Source: Allomuricauda sp. TY007
GTDB lineage: Bacteria > Bacteroidota > Bacteroidia > Flavobacteriales > Flavobacteriaceae
NCBI RefSeq assembly: GCF_010468565.1
Contig: NZ_WUEG01000009.1
Span: 146,520-181,134, forward strand
DNA length: 34,615 nt
Reading direction: 5' to 3'
Part shown: positions 8,385-17,150 of the stretch, in pieces
Layout: each line of letters starts with the position of its first letter
How positions within the stretch are numbered: position 1 is the stretch's first letter
Translations under genes and position numbers: made by a program
The notes under the pieces: model-generated
Seen by the model: only the letters and a program-made list of their open reading frames with translations
What the model was told of the DNA's origin: nothing
The model's database searches: none

Positions 8385-9278
8385 TTAAACCGATGTAAGT
8401 TCCTCCTTTATTTTTTTGAGGTAAGATCTTGAAACTGGAATTTGGATAACAGGATCCGTGTCGATGACAAGAAACTCTTTATCGTTGTTTTTGGACATGT
8501 ATTTTACGTTTAGCAGATTAATGGCGAAGGAGCGATGGCACCTTTGAAAGGAAAGGCCTTTGCTCTGCTCCAAAATAGCTTTCATTCGGTTTCGAATGAT
8601 GTGCTTTTTGATCTTGTTTTTGTCCAAATAATGAATCAGCACATATTGATTGCTCGATTCCAGATATAGTATCTTATCTAGCTCGCCAGAAAAATCCACT
8701 TGCCCATTTTCATCTTTCAAGTGAACGGTTTCTGCTTTTTGTTCCGAGGTAAAGTGATCGGCGTAATGTTTTATTTGATGACTGAGTTCCTTTATTTCAA
8801 AATTCATTTTTTGGACCAGTACAAAAACCAAGCTGCCAAAAAATGGGAACAACAAGGTGATAAGACATCGAAAATAGTTTCGCAATTGGAACAATAGATC
8901 CAGTTCAATTTCAAAATCGTCTCCCAAATCGGGGATTACAAGTGAGAGACAAAACATTATCGAAGTAATGATTAAAGCCTCCAATAGCAACCATAAAGCA
9001 TAACTACCGTTGCTCATACTATTTTTAAACAATAGCGGTCTCAAAACAAACTGCGAAAGCGATAACCCTACAAAAGTGCTTACGGAAATGGAAAAAAAGA
9101 AAAGTAAAATCTCTGGGTTGGAATTTATCGGATTGTTTACTTCTTCGGAAATACCGTAGGGTTGAAACAGAACTAGAAAGATAAAAACAAAAAGGGTGGA
9201 GCTAAGGATATATATCCATTTGTTCCGTGAACTATCGAAATAATAAAAGGGTTGCGATAGAAACAATCTCAATTTCAT
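8385..9278 (-). CDS. Membrane-anchored LytTR-family transcriptional regulator
   Basis: A 297-residue protein with four predicted transmembrane helices (about 22-42, 56-78, 94-116, 136-157), a short linker helix, and a C-terminal LytTR DNA-binding domain at about 195-293. The domain has the family hallmark FQRCHRSFAINL at 244-255, and ILYLESSNQYVLIHY before it. There is no receiver domain, so it is not a classical response regulator; the membrane part may sense a signal directly or respond to the envelope state. It is followed by the receptor/DUF4249 pair on the same strand, with a 9-12-9 repeat in the gap. This suggests that it controls those two genes. An exact TAnnTTTG element lies 19 bp before its ATG. 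Confidence 0.9.
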   Translation of the reverse strand: MKLRLFLSQPFYYFDSSRNKWIYILSSTLFVFIFLVLFQPYGISEEVNNPINSNPEILLFFFSISVSTFVGLSLSQFVLRPLLFKNSMSNGSYALWLLLEALIITSIMFCLSLVIPDLGDDFEIELDLLFQLRNYFRCLITLLFPFFGSLVFVLVQKMNFEIKELSHQIKHYADHFTSEQKAETVHLKDENGQVDFSGELDKILYLESSNQYVLIHYLDKNKIKKHIIRNRMKAILEQSKGLSFQRCHRSFAINLLNVKYMSKNNDKEFLVIDTDPVIQIPVSRSYLKKIKEELTSV

Positions 9279-9297
9279 GTAGATTAAGTTCTGATAA

Positions 9298-9305
9298 CAA
9301 ATTTA
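9298..9305 (-). promoter_or_regulatory. Candidate -7 promoter element for the LytTR gene
   Basis: On the minus strand the sequence TAAATTTG matches the Bacteroidota -7 consensus TAnnTTTG exactly and ends 19 bp before the LytTR ATG. No good TTTG -33 box was seen at the expected distance. Confidence 0.4.
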
Positions 9306-9352
9306 GAGAAACCGTTTAATAGATAACCAGCTTTCCAGAATGCATTAAAAAA

Positions 9353-9388
9353 GACGGCATTGCCAAACATAATTTTGGTAATACCGTC
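9353..9388 (-). terminator. Rho-independent terminator of the DJ-1/PfpI gene
   Basis: Two 15 nt arms (starting GACGGCATTG and ending AATACCGTC on the plus strand) pair with a 6 nt loop; one of two imperfect positions is a G-U pair in the minus-strand RNA. In that direction the hairpin is followed by a TTTTTT run. It begins 25 bp after the stop of the DJ-1/PfpI gene and insulates it from the LytTR gene. Confidence 0.8.
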
Positions 9389-9412
9389 CGTAATTATTTT
9401 AATGGATTAATT

Positions 9413-9988
9413 TTAGATGGATATTTTGGCTCCCATCACTTTTAAAAACTCACGAATAAAGGCCGGGTGTGCAGGCCATGCAGGGGATGTTACCAAGTTA
9501 CCGTCCACATAGGCTCCGTCCACAGGAATGTCTTGAAACTCGCCACCCGCTACGGTTACTTCTGGTCCAACAGCGGGGTATGCGGTAAGCTTTCGACCTT
9601 TTACCACTCCTGCTGCAGTTAGAATTTGGATACCATGACAAACAGCGGCTACGGGTTTGTTTTCATCAAAGAAATGCTTGACGACGTCCAACACCTTCTG
9701 GTTTAGGCGAAGATATTCTGGAGCACGACCACCAGCAATGACCAATCCTGCGTAGTCGGATGGGTCTACGTCGGAAAAACTGTAATTCAAGGCGAAATTA
9801 TGGCCTGGTTTTTCGGTGTAGGTCTGGTCGCCTTCAAAATCGTGAATAGCGGTTTTAATGGTCTCGCCCTTTTTCTTATCGGGGCATACGGCATGCACTT
9901 CGTAACCTACCATCAAAAGCATTTGAAAAGGGACCATGGTCTCGTAATCCTCGGCAAAATCACCTGTTAGGAAAAGAATTTTTTTCAT
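9413..9988 (-). CDS. DJ-1/PfpI superfamily protein
   Basis: A 191-residue cytoplasmic protein of the DJ-1/PfpI fold. It has the nucleophile-elbow motif [10 protein letters not shown] with Cys117 followed by His118, an acidic residue near the start (FAEDYE, 11-16) that would form the third active-site position, and the [12 protein letters not shown] loop (83-94). The family includes deglycase/hydratase, chaperone and peptidase-like members; the sequence alone does not tell which. Length is normal. It stands alone, with its own terminator downstream and about 130 bp upstream separating it from the sigma factor. A stress- or metabolite-repair role is the usual guess. Confidence 0.85.
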   Translation of the reverse strand: MKKILFLTGDFAEDYETMVPFQMLLMVGYEVHAVCPDKKKGETIKTAIHDFEGDQTYTEKPGHNFALNYSFSDVDPSDYAGLVIAGGRAPEYLRLNQKVLDVVKHFFDENKPVAAVCHGIQILTAAGVVKGRKLTAYPAVGPEVTVAGGEFQDIPVDGAYVDGNLVTSPAWPAHPAFIREFLKVMGAKISI

Positions 9989-10118
9989 ATCTGGAGTATT
10001 TTAAGGTTAGCAACTATACTTCCTTAAAGATACTGATGCTTGTTGGGAAAGGGATAAGGGTTTGTATTAAATTAATTTAAAAATTATGGCGAATGTTTCG
10101 AGATGAGCTATTTGCTTC

Positions 10119-10667
10119 CTAATTACTTTTGTCCAATTGCATACATTCCTTTAAAATTCTATATGCCCTCGAAATGTGCCCTTCCACCGTTTTTAGGGAA
10201 ATTTGGAACTTTTCTGAAAGCTCTCTATAGTTAAAACCTTGAATTTTATCTGCATAAAAAACTTCTTTACATCTATCGGGAAGTTCCTCCATACAGGTTT
10301 CCAACAATTTTACTTTTTTTTGGGATATTTCGGAATCCACATCCGAAGCGAGCATCACGGCAGTATAGTAGTAAGAGGATAACATATCGTTCTTGAGTTT
10401 TAAGTGGCGGTATTTATCCATCAACTTATTATATGCGGCCCTGTACAAAAATGCATTTAAGGACGATGTAATGTTTATGCTCTTTCTTTTTGTCCAAAGA
10501 TTAAGGAACACATCTTGTACAACATCCTCGATAATGGTGCGATCATGGCAATAACTGAGCAAGAAAACACATAACTTCTTGTAGTACTCCGAATAAATAT
10601 GCTCAAAGGTTCTTTTATCCCCCTTTTTTAGAGATTTTATTAGGAATATTTCATTTTTATGTTGCAA
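10119..10667 (-). CDS. ECF RNA polymerase sigma factor (FecI-like, sigma-70 region 2/4)
   Basis: A 182-residue ECF sigma factor. Region 2 spans about 8-75 (FLIKSLKKGDKRTFEHIY, then IIEDVVQDVFLNLW). Region 4 spans about 125-175 (LPDRCKEVFYADKIQGFNYRELSEKF, with the helix-turn-helix SLKTVEGHISRAYRIL). The start is TTG at 10667: there is no ATG in frame between the upstream stop at 10746-10748 and the conserved region 2. This is a Bacteroides-type FecI-like factor expected to direct transcription of the SusC/SusD operon once released by FecR. It is divergent from fecR; in most Bacteroidota loci the sigma and anti-sigma genes run in the same direction. Confidence 0.92.
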   Translation of the reverse strand: MQHKNEIFLIKSLKKGDKRTFEHIYSEYYKKLCVFLLSYCHDRTIIEDVVQDVFLNLWTKRKSINITSSLNAFLYRAAYNKLMDKYRHLKLKNDMLSSYYYTAVMLASDVDSEISQKKVKLLETCMEELPDRCKEVFYADKIQGFNYRELSEKFQISLKTVEGHISRAYRILKECMQLDKSN

Positions 10668-10770
10668 AAGGAGCTCTTTTTTGAAAAAGTGATAAAAAAT
10701 TAAAACTTTTTGGTTTTTGAAGGGGGGGATTAAAAGCTTCCCACGTCATAAGATTAAATAATTATTAAAT
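10668..10770. promoter_or_regulatory. Divergent sigma/fecR promoter region with a G7 tract
   Basis: This 103 bp gap must carry both the leftward sigma promoter and the rightward fecR promoter. It is AT-rich except for a run of seven G (10722-10728). No exact TAnnTTTG element was found on either strand. Confidence 0.4.
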
Positions 10771-11919
10771 ATGAATCAAACTAAGGTTGATAAATTACTT
10801 CTAAAATTAATTGAAAACAGGATTTCGGAGGAAGAATCCACAGAATTGTTGGATTGGTTGAAATCGGAGGAAAATCTTGATTATTTCAATGAGTTTGTTG
10901 AAATCAACCATTATATAAATGCTAAAAAATCATTTGAGTATAATGATGAGCTTTTAGATCAAATCAAAAACACAAGGACTAAGCCCAATTACTTTAAAGT
11001 ATTTAAATATGCGGCCGTAATTATTGGTTTGGCTGTGGCAACGTTTGTTTTTAAGGACAGGATGCTGACTTCGAAGGAACCCTCCACTCCTGTGGCCCCA
11101 ACCATTGTAAACAATAAAATACAACCAGGCAAAAACACTGCTGTTCTTACGTTGGAAGATGGAGAGAACGTTACCCTGGGCAAAGGAGCTGATTACAAAA
11201 CACAAACCTTAAGTGCAAAAGAGGACCAAATAGTTTACTCCTCTAAAGAGGAACACATAAAAGAAGTTGCATATAATTATTTGACCGTACCCAGGGGTGG
11301 GCAATTTTCGCTCACCCTTTCGGACGGGACTGTTGTTTCGTTAAACTCAGAATCCAAATTAAAGTACCCCGTGCATTTTATAAAAGGAAAGAGTAGAGTA
11401 GTTCATTTGGTTTATGGAGAGGCCTATTTTGATGTTTCATCGAGTACCGAACACCAAGGAATGGACTTTAAAGTGTTCCATAAGAAACAGGAAATACAGG
11501 TTTTGGGAACACAATTCAATATAAAGGCTTATAAGGACGAGCACGATGTGTTTACCACCTTGGTCGAAGGAAAAGTTGCGGTAAAGCATGAAGAGAAAAC
11601 ATTGAAAATAATACCGGGTGAACAATCGAGACTGGACACAACAACGGGTGCCATAACAGTTTCTGAAGTAGATGTACTTTCTGAAACCTCTTGGAAAAGA
11701 GGTGTTTTTAGCTTCAAGAAAAAACCATTGAAGGATATTATGAAAACACTTTCCAGATGGTATGATATGGAAGTGGTTTTTGAAAATAAATCCTTGGAAA
11801 ACAAAAAGTTCAAAGGAGTGTTGAGAAAAAATCAAAGTATTGAAGATGTACTTTCCGTAATCATGTCCAGCTCTTTGGATAGCTATGAAATAAAGGATAA
11901 AACTGTGATTTTAAAATAA
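10771..11919 (+). CDS. FecR-family anti-sigma factor
   Basis: A 382-residue inner-membrane anti-sigma factor. The N-terminal helical cytoplasmic domain (1-72) would bind the ECF sigma factor; one transmembrane helix is at about 77-95 (FKYAAVIIGLAVATFVF). The periplasmic FecR domain is at about 168-265 (VPRGGQFSLTLSDGTVVSLN, then GEAYFDV), and a DUF4974-type C-terminal domain at about 310-380 (FSFKKKPLKDIMKTLSRWYDM) would contact the STN domain of the outer-membrane receptor. It relays the substrate signal from SusC to the sigma factor. It lies upstream of susC on the same strand, with 162 bp between them containing a strong hairpin, so susC may also have its own promoter. Confidence 0.93.
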   Translation: MNQTKVDKLLLKLIENRISEEESTELLDWLKSEENLDYFNEFVEINHYINAKKSFEYNDELLDQIKNTRTKPNYFKVFKYAAVIIGLAVATFVFKDRMLTSKEPSTPVAPTIVNNKIQPGKNTAVLTLEDGENVTLGKGADYKTQTLSAKEDQIVYSSKEEHIKEVAYNYLTVPRGGQFSLTLSDGTVVSLNSESKLKYPVHFIKGKSRVVHLVYGEAYFDVSSSTEHQGMDFKVFHKKQEIQVLGTQFNIKAYKDEHDVFTTLVEGKVAVKHEEKTLKIIPGEQSRLDTTTGAITVSEVDVLSETSWKRGVFSFKKKPLKDIMKTLSRWYDMEVVFENKSLENKKFKGVLRKNQSIEDVLSVIMSSSLDSYEIKDKTVILK

Positions 11920-11982
11920 ATGTAGATGATAACTCAAGAAAACTCAATAACAAAAACTTGCCAATGAAGAGAAAAACCTAAA

Positions 11983-12031
11983 AAGTGGGGATGGGCTATA
12001 CTCGCCAAAGTTAAATAACACCATCCCCTTT
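11983..12031 (+). terminator. Stem-loop between fecR and susC (terminator or attenuator)
   Basis: GGGGATGG at 11987-11994 pairs perfectly with CCATCCCC at 12021-12028. The flanking AAAG and CTTT extend the stem past one bulged base; the loop is 26 nt. The T-run after the stem is only three bases. It sits 54 bp before the susC ATG and would reduce read-through from fecR. Confidence 0.5.
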
Positions 12032-12081
12032 ATACCATTATTAATTAATTGTTTAGAAACTAACTAATAACAATCAAATTT

Positions 12082-15000
12082 ATGAAAACTAAACTAACAA
12101 AAGTTGGATTTCTGATCAGGAGCCAACTTCTACTACTACTTATGAGAACATTTATTTTTTTATGTTGTCTAACTGTATTTAGCTTCACCCCAAACGACCT
12201 CGTTTCGCAGAACTCTAGCATTAAAATAGAGTTTGATAAATCCATGACGGTAGATGAAGTCTTTGACCTTATAATGAGTCAGACCGATTATAGTTTTATC
12301 TACGAGGTTGGAATGTTTGATGATTATCCTACCATTCCTGTAAAAAGAGGAAGGATAAGCACCAATAGATTGCTCAAAAAAAGTTTGGAGCCCGGAAACT
12401 TGAATGTTGTTCTGACAACGGACAACACCATAATGGTGAAAAAGGCGGATTCACGCAACCGACGATCACAGATCAACGTTTCCGGTACAGTTACCGACCA
12501 AGAAGGCTTCCCGTTGGTCAATGTAACCGTTCTGATCAAAGGAACCACCAAGGGGGCCACAACGGATTTTGATGGTAACTACAGCATTACCGTGCCTTAT
12601 CCGGAAAACGTGCTCCAATTTATGCATATGGGGTTCGAGACACAGGAGGTAAAAGTAGGTGACCAAGCTACGATAGACGTTGTAATGAAAGAAACGGCAC
12701 AAGCCTTGGAAGAGGTCGTGATTACTGCTCAAGGTATCAAAAAATCCAAAAAAGCCTTGGGTTATGCCATTTCACAAGTAAAATCAGAAGAGGTCGAGCA
12801 GCGTCCCGAAGCGGATTTGGCAAGGACTCTACAAGGTAAGATTGCGGGTGTGGTCATTACTCCCGCCGATGGACAGACCGGTTCCGATTCCCCTATACGA
12901 ATACGTGGAAATGTATCGATAACCGGCTCCAACAACCCTTTGATCGTGGTAAACGATGTACCTTTCAATGGATTGTTAAGGGACATCAACCCCAACGATA
13001 TTGAAAGTATGAGCATACTCAAAGGTTTCAATGCTTCCGTACTTTATGGTAGCGAGGGTAGGAACGGGGTTATCCTGATCCAGACCAAAAGTGGCTCTGC
13101 TAGAACGGGACAGGCAAAGACTACGGCTAGTTATTCTACTACCGTGTATACCAATACGGTATCACAATTGCCGGAATTTCAGAATACATATTCCAACGGA
13201 GGAGAGGGCGAGTTCCAGCCTACTTACCTTTCCAATTGGGGTCCTGCATTTTCGGATATCGGTACAATTGACCATCCGTATGCTCCTTTGAGCGATATTT
13301 TTCCACAATACGAAGGCGCAACTATGAACATTTCCGCCAAACCGGATAATGTTCGGAATATATTCAGGACAGGGATCGGGACAACACATTCATTGACCGT
13401 GGCCACATCGCAGGAAAAGGTCGGTTTCAATATTACCGCTGGCTATACGGATGAAAAAGGAATTATAGATCATAACGATTTAAAAAGGTTTAATATCAGT
13501 GTCGGAGGGCGTGCCCAGATATCCGACAAGTTGGACCTTAGCGCTACCCTTAACTATTCGTCACGAAAAGTAAATAGGGTTTACGGTGAAAGTATTTTCA
13601 ATGTAGTGTACTATCAGCCTCGATGGATTGATTTGACCGAGCTTCCCTATCAGAATCCATTGACCGGGGAATCCGTGTATTACAGAAATGATACAAATCC
13701 GTTGTGGATGTTGCACAATACCGGGACCAACGATATTGTCGAACACGTCTACGGTACCGTCAATGCCAATTACAAATTGAGCGATGACTTTAATCTGACT
13801 TACAGAGCAGGTTATGATAGTAGGCATTTTAGTGGTTTTGAATACTCCAATAAAGGAGGATACGACGACAATACTTTTAAAATTGGATACCTGCGTTTGG
13901 ATAGCGAAAGAGATGTGGATGTCAACCAGACCGTAATACTTGGGTTTGATAAGAATATTACGGAAGACCTAAATTTGGAGGCACAGATTGGGGCAAACTC
14001 CAGAATAACGAGGTACCAGAGTCGGTCATCGGATTCCGATGGACAGGTGGTGTATGGTTTTTTAAGACCCAGTAATTACGTTACCACCGAAGCGGAATAC
14101 GAGTCGGAAGATGAGAATTTAGCCGGTGTTTTTGGACAGTTCCAGTTCGCTTACAAGCGCTACTTATATGCAACACTGTCGGGAAGAAACGATTGGGGGA
14201 GTACGGTCGAAAAAGCCAATCAATCCCTATTCTATCCAGGGGCGTCCCTATCTTTTGTGCCGACCTCTGCCTTTGATTTTGGGGGGAATGTAATCAATTT
14301 TTTAAAGATCAGGGGGGCTTATGCAACCTCTTCAGGGTATCCGAGTGCATACAGGACCAGGGGAACCTTGGTGATAGATAACCTCAGATTTGCAGCTGCC
14401 GATGGGTCGTACCCGGTAACCAATAGGTACAGTACAAGGTATGCTAATCCAGATCTGGCACCAGAGCTGCACCGTGAGTTCGAGCTTGGATTGGAGACCA
14501 ATATGTTCAACAATAGATTGACCTTGGAGGCTTCCGTTTACAAACGAATTTCCGAAGATCAGATTGTAGGTGCGCCCTTGGCAGGGTCTTCAGGTTTTGA
14601 CACGCAGTATATCAACCTAGGTAGAGTTGATAATAAAGGTGTTGAAATTGACCTCGGCATAGATTTGTTCAAGAACGATAATTTTCAATGGAATTTCCGC
14701 AATATTTTCACCGCGGACGAATCTTTAGTTGTCAAGACTACAGACACGGGGGCCAACATCAACCTTAGCTCTACGGACGACAGGTTTGCTGTAGAGGGTC
14801 AGCCTTTTGGAGTTATCATGGGGGATTATGCCCTTAGAGATGACAATGGGAACCTGCTTATAAGTGGAAACGGTTCCAGTACAAGGGTAGGTGAAGTGAT
14901 TACCAGTAGCGATGTCGGGTTTGATGATAAGGTCATCGGAGATCCCAATGCCGATTGGCGACTCACCAACATAAATTCCTTTAGCTACAAAGGCTTTAGG

Positions 15001-15492
15001 CTATCTGCCCAAATTGAGTACAGACATGGAGGCGAAATATATTCAACGGCCGTAAGGAACATGTTACAGCGAGGGGTCACTAGGGATACCGAGGATAGAG
15101 ATGGTGCTTTTGTAATACCCGGATATCTGGCGGACGATGCCACCGGAGAGCCACTGTTGGATGCAAATGGGAACGAGATTCCCAACACCTTTCAAATGAA
15201 TCCCGGTAGGATATCGTATTCCAATTACTACAATGCCAATGACCTTGCCATGTGGGATACTTCCATATTTAGGATACGGGAGGTTTCTTTGGGGTATACC
15301 TTAACAACACAAAAAGGACAATCACTCCCCTTTAAGAGCATCAACTTTACCCTTTCTGGAAGAAACCTATGGTACAGGGCACCGAATTTCCCAAGGTATA
15401 CCAATTATGATCCAGAAAGTGATGGACTGGAAGGAAACAGTACAGTCCCTTCCACCAGAAGGATTGCATTGGGCATAACCGCAACATTTTAA
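12082..15492 (+). CDS. SusC/RagA-type TonB-linked outer-membrane transporter with STN signalling domain
   Basis: A 1136-residue SusC-family transporter. A long hydrophobic signal region ends near residue 43. The STN (secretin/TonB short N-terminal) domain is at about 47-120, a CarboxypepD_reg-like domain at about 131-203, the TonB-box-like EEVVITAQG at 210-218, and the plug at about 215-338 (RIRGNVSITGSNNPLIVVND; SILKGFNASVLYGSEGRNG). The barrel runs to the C-terminal Phe. The STN domain is the part that talks to FecR, so this is both transporter and signal transducer for the adjacent sigma/FecR pair. It works with the SusD lipoprotein encoded 21 bp downstream, which acts as its lid. Confidence 0.95.
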   Translation: MKTKLTKVGFLIRSQLLLLLMRTFIFLCCLTVFSFTPNDLVSQNSSIKIEFDKSMTVDEVFDLIMSQTDYSFIYEVGMFDDYPTIPVKRGRISTNRLLKKSLEPGNLNVVLTTDNTIMVKKADSRNRRSQINVSGTVTDQEGFPLVNVTVLIKGTTKGATTDFDGNYSITVPYPENVLQFMHMGFETQEVKVGDQATIDVVMKETAQALEEVVITAQGIKKSKKALGYAISQVKSEEVEQRPEADLARTLQGKIAGVVITPADGQTGSDSPIRIRGNVSITGSNNPLIVVNDVPFNGLLRDINPNDIESMSILKGFNASVLYGSEGRNGVILIQTKSGSARTGQAKTTASYSTTVYTNTVSQLPEFQNTYSNGGEGEFQPTYLSNWGPAFSDIGTIDHPYAPLSDIFPQYEGATMNISAKPDNVRNIFRTGIGTTHSLTVATSQEKVGFNITAGYTDEKGIIDHNDLKRFNISVGGRAQISDKLDLSATLNYSSRKVNRVYGESIFNVVYYQPRWIDLTELPYQNPLTGESVYYRNDTNPLWMLHNTGTNDIVEHVYGTVNANYKLSDDFNLTYRAGYDSRHFSGFEYSNKGGYDDNTFKIGYLRLDSERDVDVNQTVILGFDKNITEDLNLEAQIGANSRITRYQSRSSDSDGQVVYGFLRPSNYVTTEAEYESEDENLAGVFGQFQFAYKRYLYATLSGRNDWGSTVEKANQSLFYPGASLSFVPTSAFDFGGNVINFLKIRGAYATSSGYPSAYRTRGTLVIDNLRFAAADGSYPVTNRYSTRYANPDLAPELHREFELGLETNMFNNRLTLEASVYKRISEDQIVGAPLAGSSGFDTQYINLGRVDNKGVEIDLGIDLFKNDNFQWNFRNIFTADESLVVKTTDTGANINLSSTDDRFAVEGQPFGVIMGDYALRDDNGNLLISGNGSSTRVGEVITSSDVGFDDKVIGDPNADWRLTNINSFSYKGFRLSAQIEYRHGGEIYSTAVRNMLQRGVTRDTEDRDGAFVIPGYLADDATGEPLLDANGNEIPNTFQMNPGRISYSNYYNANDLAMWDTSIFRIREVSLGYTLTTQKGQSLPFKSINFTLSGRNLWYRAPNFPRYTNYDPESDGLEGNSTVPSTRRIALGITATF

Positions 15493-15513
15493 TCGTACCT
15501 AAAAAGAAATAAC

Positions 15514-17130
15514 ATGCAAAATATAGTAAGATACTTTAGTATAAGCACACTGGCCTTACTGCTCTTTATGGGTTGCGAGGTCTCAGATTTCGACCTACAG
15601 GAGAACCCCAATTATCTGACACCCGATAGTGCGGACCCGGAATACATGCTCAACGAGGTACAGTACCTCTTCCAGCATTACATGAAATGGATGATCGTCA
15701 ACACGGATGATGTGATGAGATATGAAGCCATGACCGACACCTACGGAGATGTGGTCCCTACCAGTGTTATGGATGGGGATACCAGTAAAGAATGGGATAC
15801 CTATTATGAGGCATTGAACAATGTACGGACTATTGAGGCACTGGCGGAGGATGATGAAACCCTGCTCTTCCATAGCGGTATCGCCAAGCTCTTGATGGGC
15901 TATATGACCGTGACCATGGTGGATTATCTTGGCGCAATACCGTATTCACAGGCCGTGAACAATGCAGAGTACCCCAATCCCGAACTCGATGGTGGAGCAG
16001 AGCTCTATCAAATGGTACTCGGTGATATTGATGAAGCCATTACACAGATTCAAGAGGCCAACTTTGACTTTTCTACTGATCTTTTTTATCAAAGTGATAA
16101 AGACAAATGGATAGCCTTTGCAAATTCCTTAAAGCTGAGAATGCTCGTACAAGCAAGACTGGCAAGTACCAATATAGGCATAGTGGATATACAAGCCGAA
16201 ATCAATGCCCTATTGTCTCAAAACTTGATTGATTCGGGCGAAGAGGATTTTCAATGGTCCTATAGTACCGTACAGGAACCGGAAAGTAGACATCTGTACT
16301 TTCAAAGAGCCTATGTGAGCGGTTTTGACCAATATATCGGGAACTATTTTATGTACCAGCTCAAGGAATCCAAAAACAATCCAGATCCAAGGATTCGTTA
16401 TTACCTCTACAGACAGTCCAACGAAGATCCTTTCAGTGGACCTCCGTACCTACCTTGTCAAGGAGATCCGGACGTAGATTATTGCTACATTGGCGACCAA
16501 TATTGGGGCTACGACCATGGGGAAAGCCGCGTAGGAAGAGGGGACAATCTGCTGAGAACCGTTTACGGGGTTTACCCGGGCGGTGGCAGCTTTGATGAGG
16601 ACCAATTCGTTGGCGCACCCAGCACTACCGATAATTTGGGCGGAGCGGGAATCCTGCCCTTATTGACCTCTTCATATGTTAGCTTTTTGCGTGCCGAAGC
16701 AGCATTGACCCTTGGAACCAATGACGACCCTGTAACATTGCTTGAGACTGGAATTCGCAACTCCATGTCCAAAGTAATGGCATTCGGAGGGGTAACCTCT
16801 GATCTTCAACCCACAGCTGCCGATGTGGACGCCTATGTAGATGAGGTCATACAGGATTATTCAAATGCCACCACCGATGAGGCACGATTGGATATTGTAA
16901 TGAAGGAATACTATTTGGCCGCTTACGGAAACTCCATAGAGTCTTATAACTTCTACCGAAGAACGGGATATCCATCCGACATGCAGGTGCCCATAGATGA
17001 TGACAATCCCGTATTTCCAAGAAGTTTTCCATTATCCAGGTTGGAAGTACAGCGAAATCTGTCCCTTGAACAGAAAAATAACTATGACAAGGTATTCTGG
17101 GACACCAACCCTGATAGTTTCATTAAATAA
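15514..17130 (+). CDS. SusD/RagB-family surface substrate-binding lipoprotein
   Basis: A 538-residue lipoprotein with a signal peptide ending in the lipobox LFMGC (Cys21). The start of the mature protein (DLQENPNYLTPDSADPEYML) and the helical TPR-rich body (LAKLLMGYMTVTMVDYLGAIPYSQA, 125-150) are typical of SusD-like proteins of the SusD_2 type. The C-terminal part ends with RSFPLSRLEVQRN, as in this family. It caps the SusC barrel and binds substrate at the cell surface. SusD_2-type members are often found in loci for peptides or unknown substrates rather than classic starch-like glycans; that is a general tendency, not proof. It is co-transcribed with susC (21 bp gap). Confidence 0.93.
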   Translation: MQNIVRYFSISTLALLLFMGCEVSDFDLQENPNYLTPDSADPEYMLNEVQYLFQHYMKWMIVNTDDVMRYEAMTDTYGDVVPTSVMDGDTSKEWDTYYEALNNVRTIEALAEDDETLLFHSGIAKLLMGYMTVTMVDYLGAIPYSQAVNNAEYPNPELDGGAELYQMVLGDIDEAITQIQEANFDFSTDLFYQSDKDKWIAFANSLKLRMLVQARLASTNIGIVDIQAEINALLSQNLIDSGEEDFQWSYSTVQEPESRHLYFQRAYVSGFDQYIGNYFMYQLKESKNNPDPRIRYYLYRQSNEDPFSGPPYLPCQGDPDVDYCYIGDQYWGYDHGESRVGRGDNLLRTVYGVYPGGGSFDEDQFVGAPSTTDNLGGAGILPLLTSSYVSFLRAEAALTLGTNDDPVTLLETGIRNSMSKVMAFGGVTSDLQPTAADVDAYVDEVIQDYSNATTDEARLDIVMKEYYLAAYGNSIESYNFYRRTGYPSDMQVPIDDDNPVFPRSFPLSRLEVQRNLSLEQKNNYDKVFWDTNPDSFIK

Positions 17131-17150
17131 ACAGCAAAACGATTTCTATT

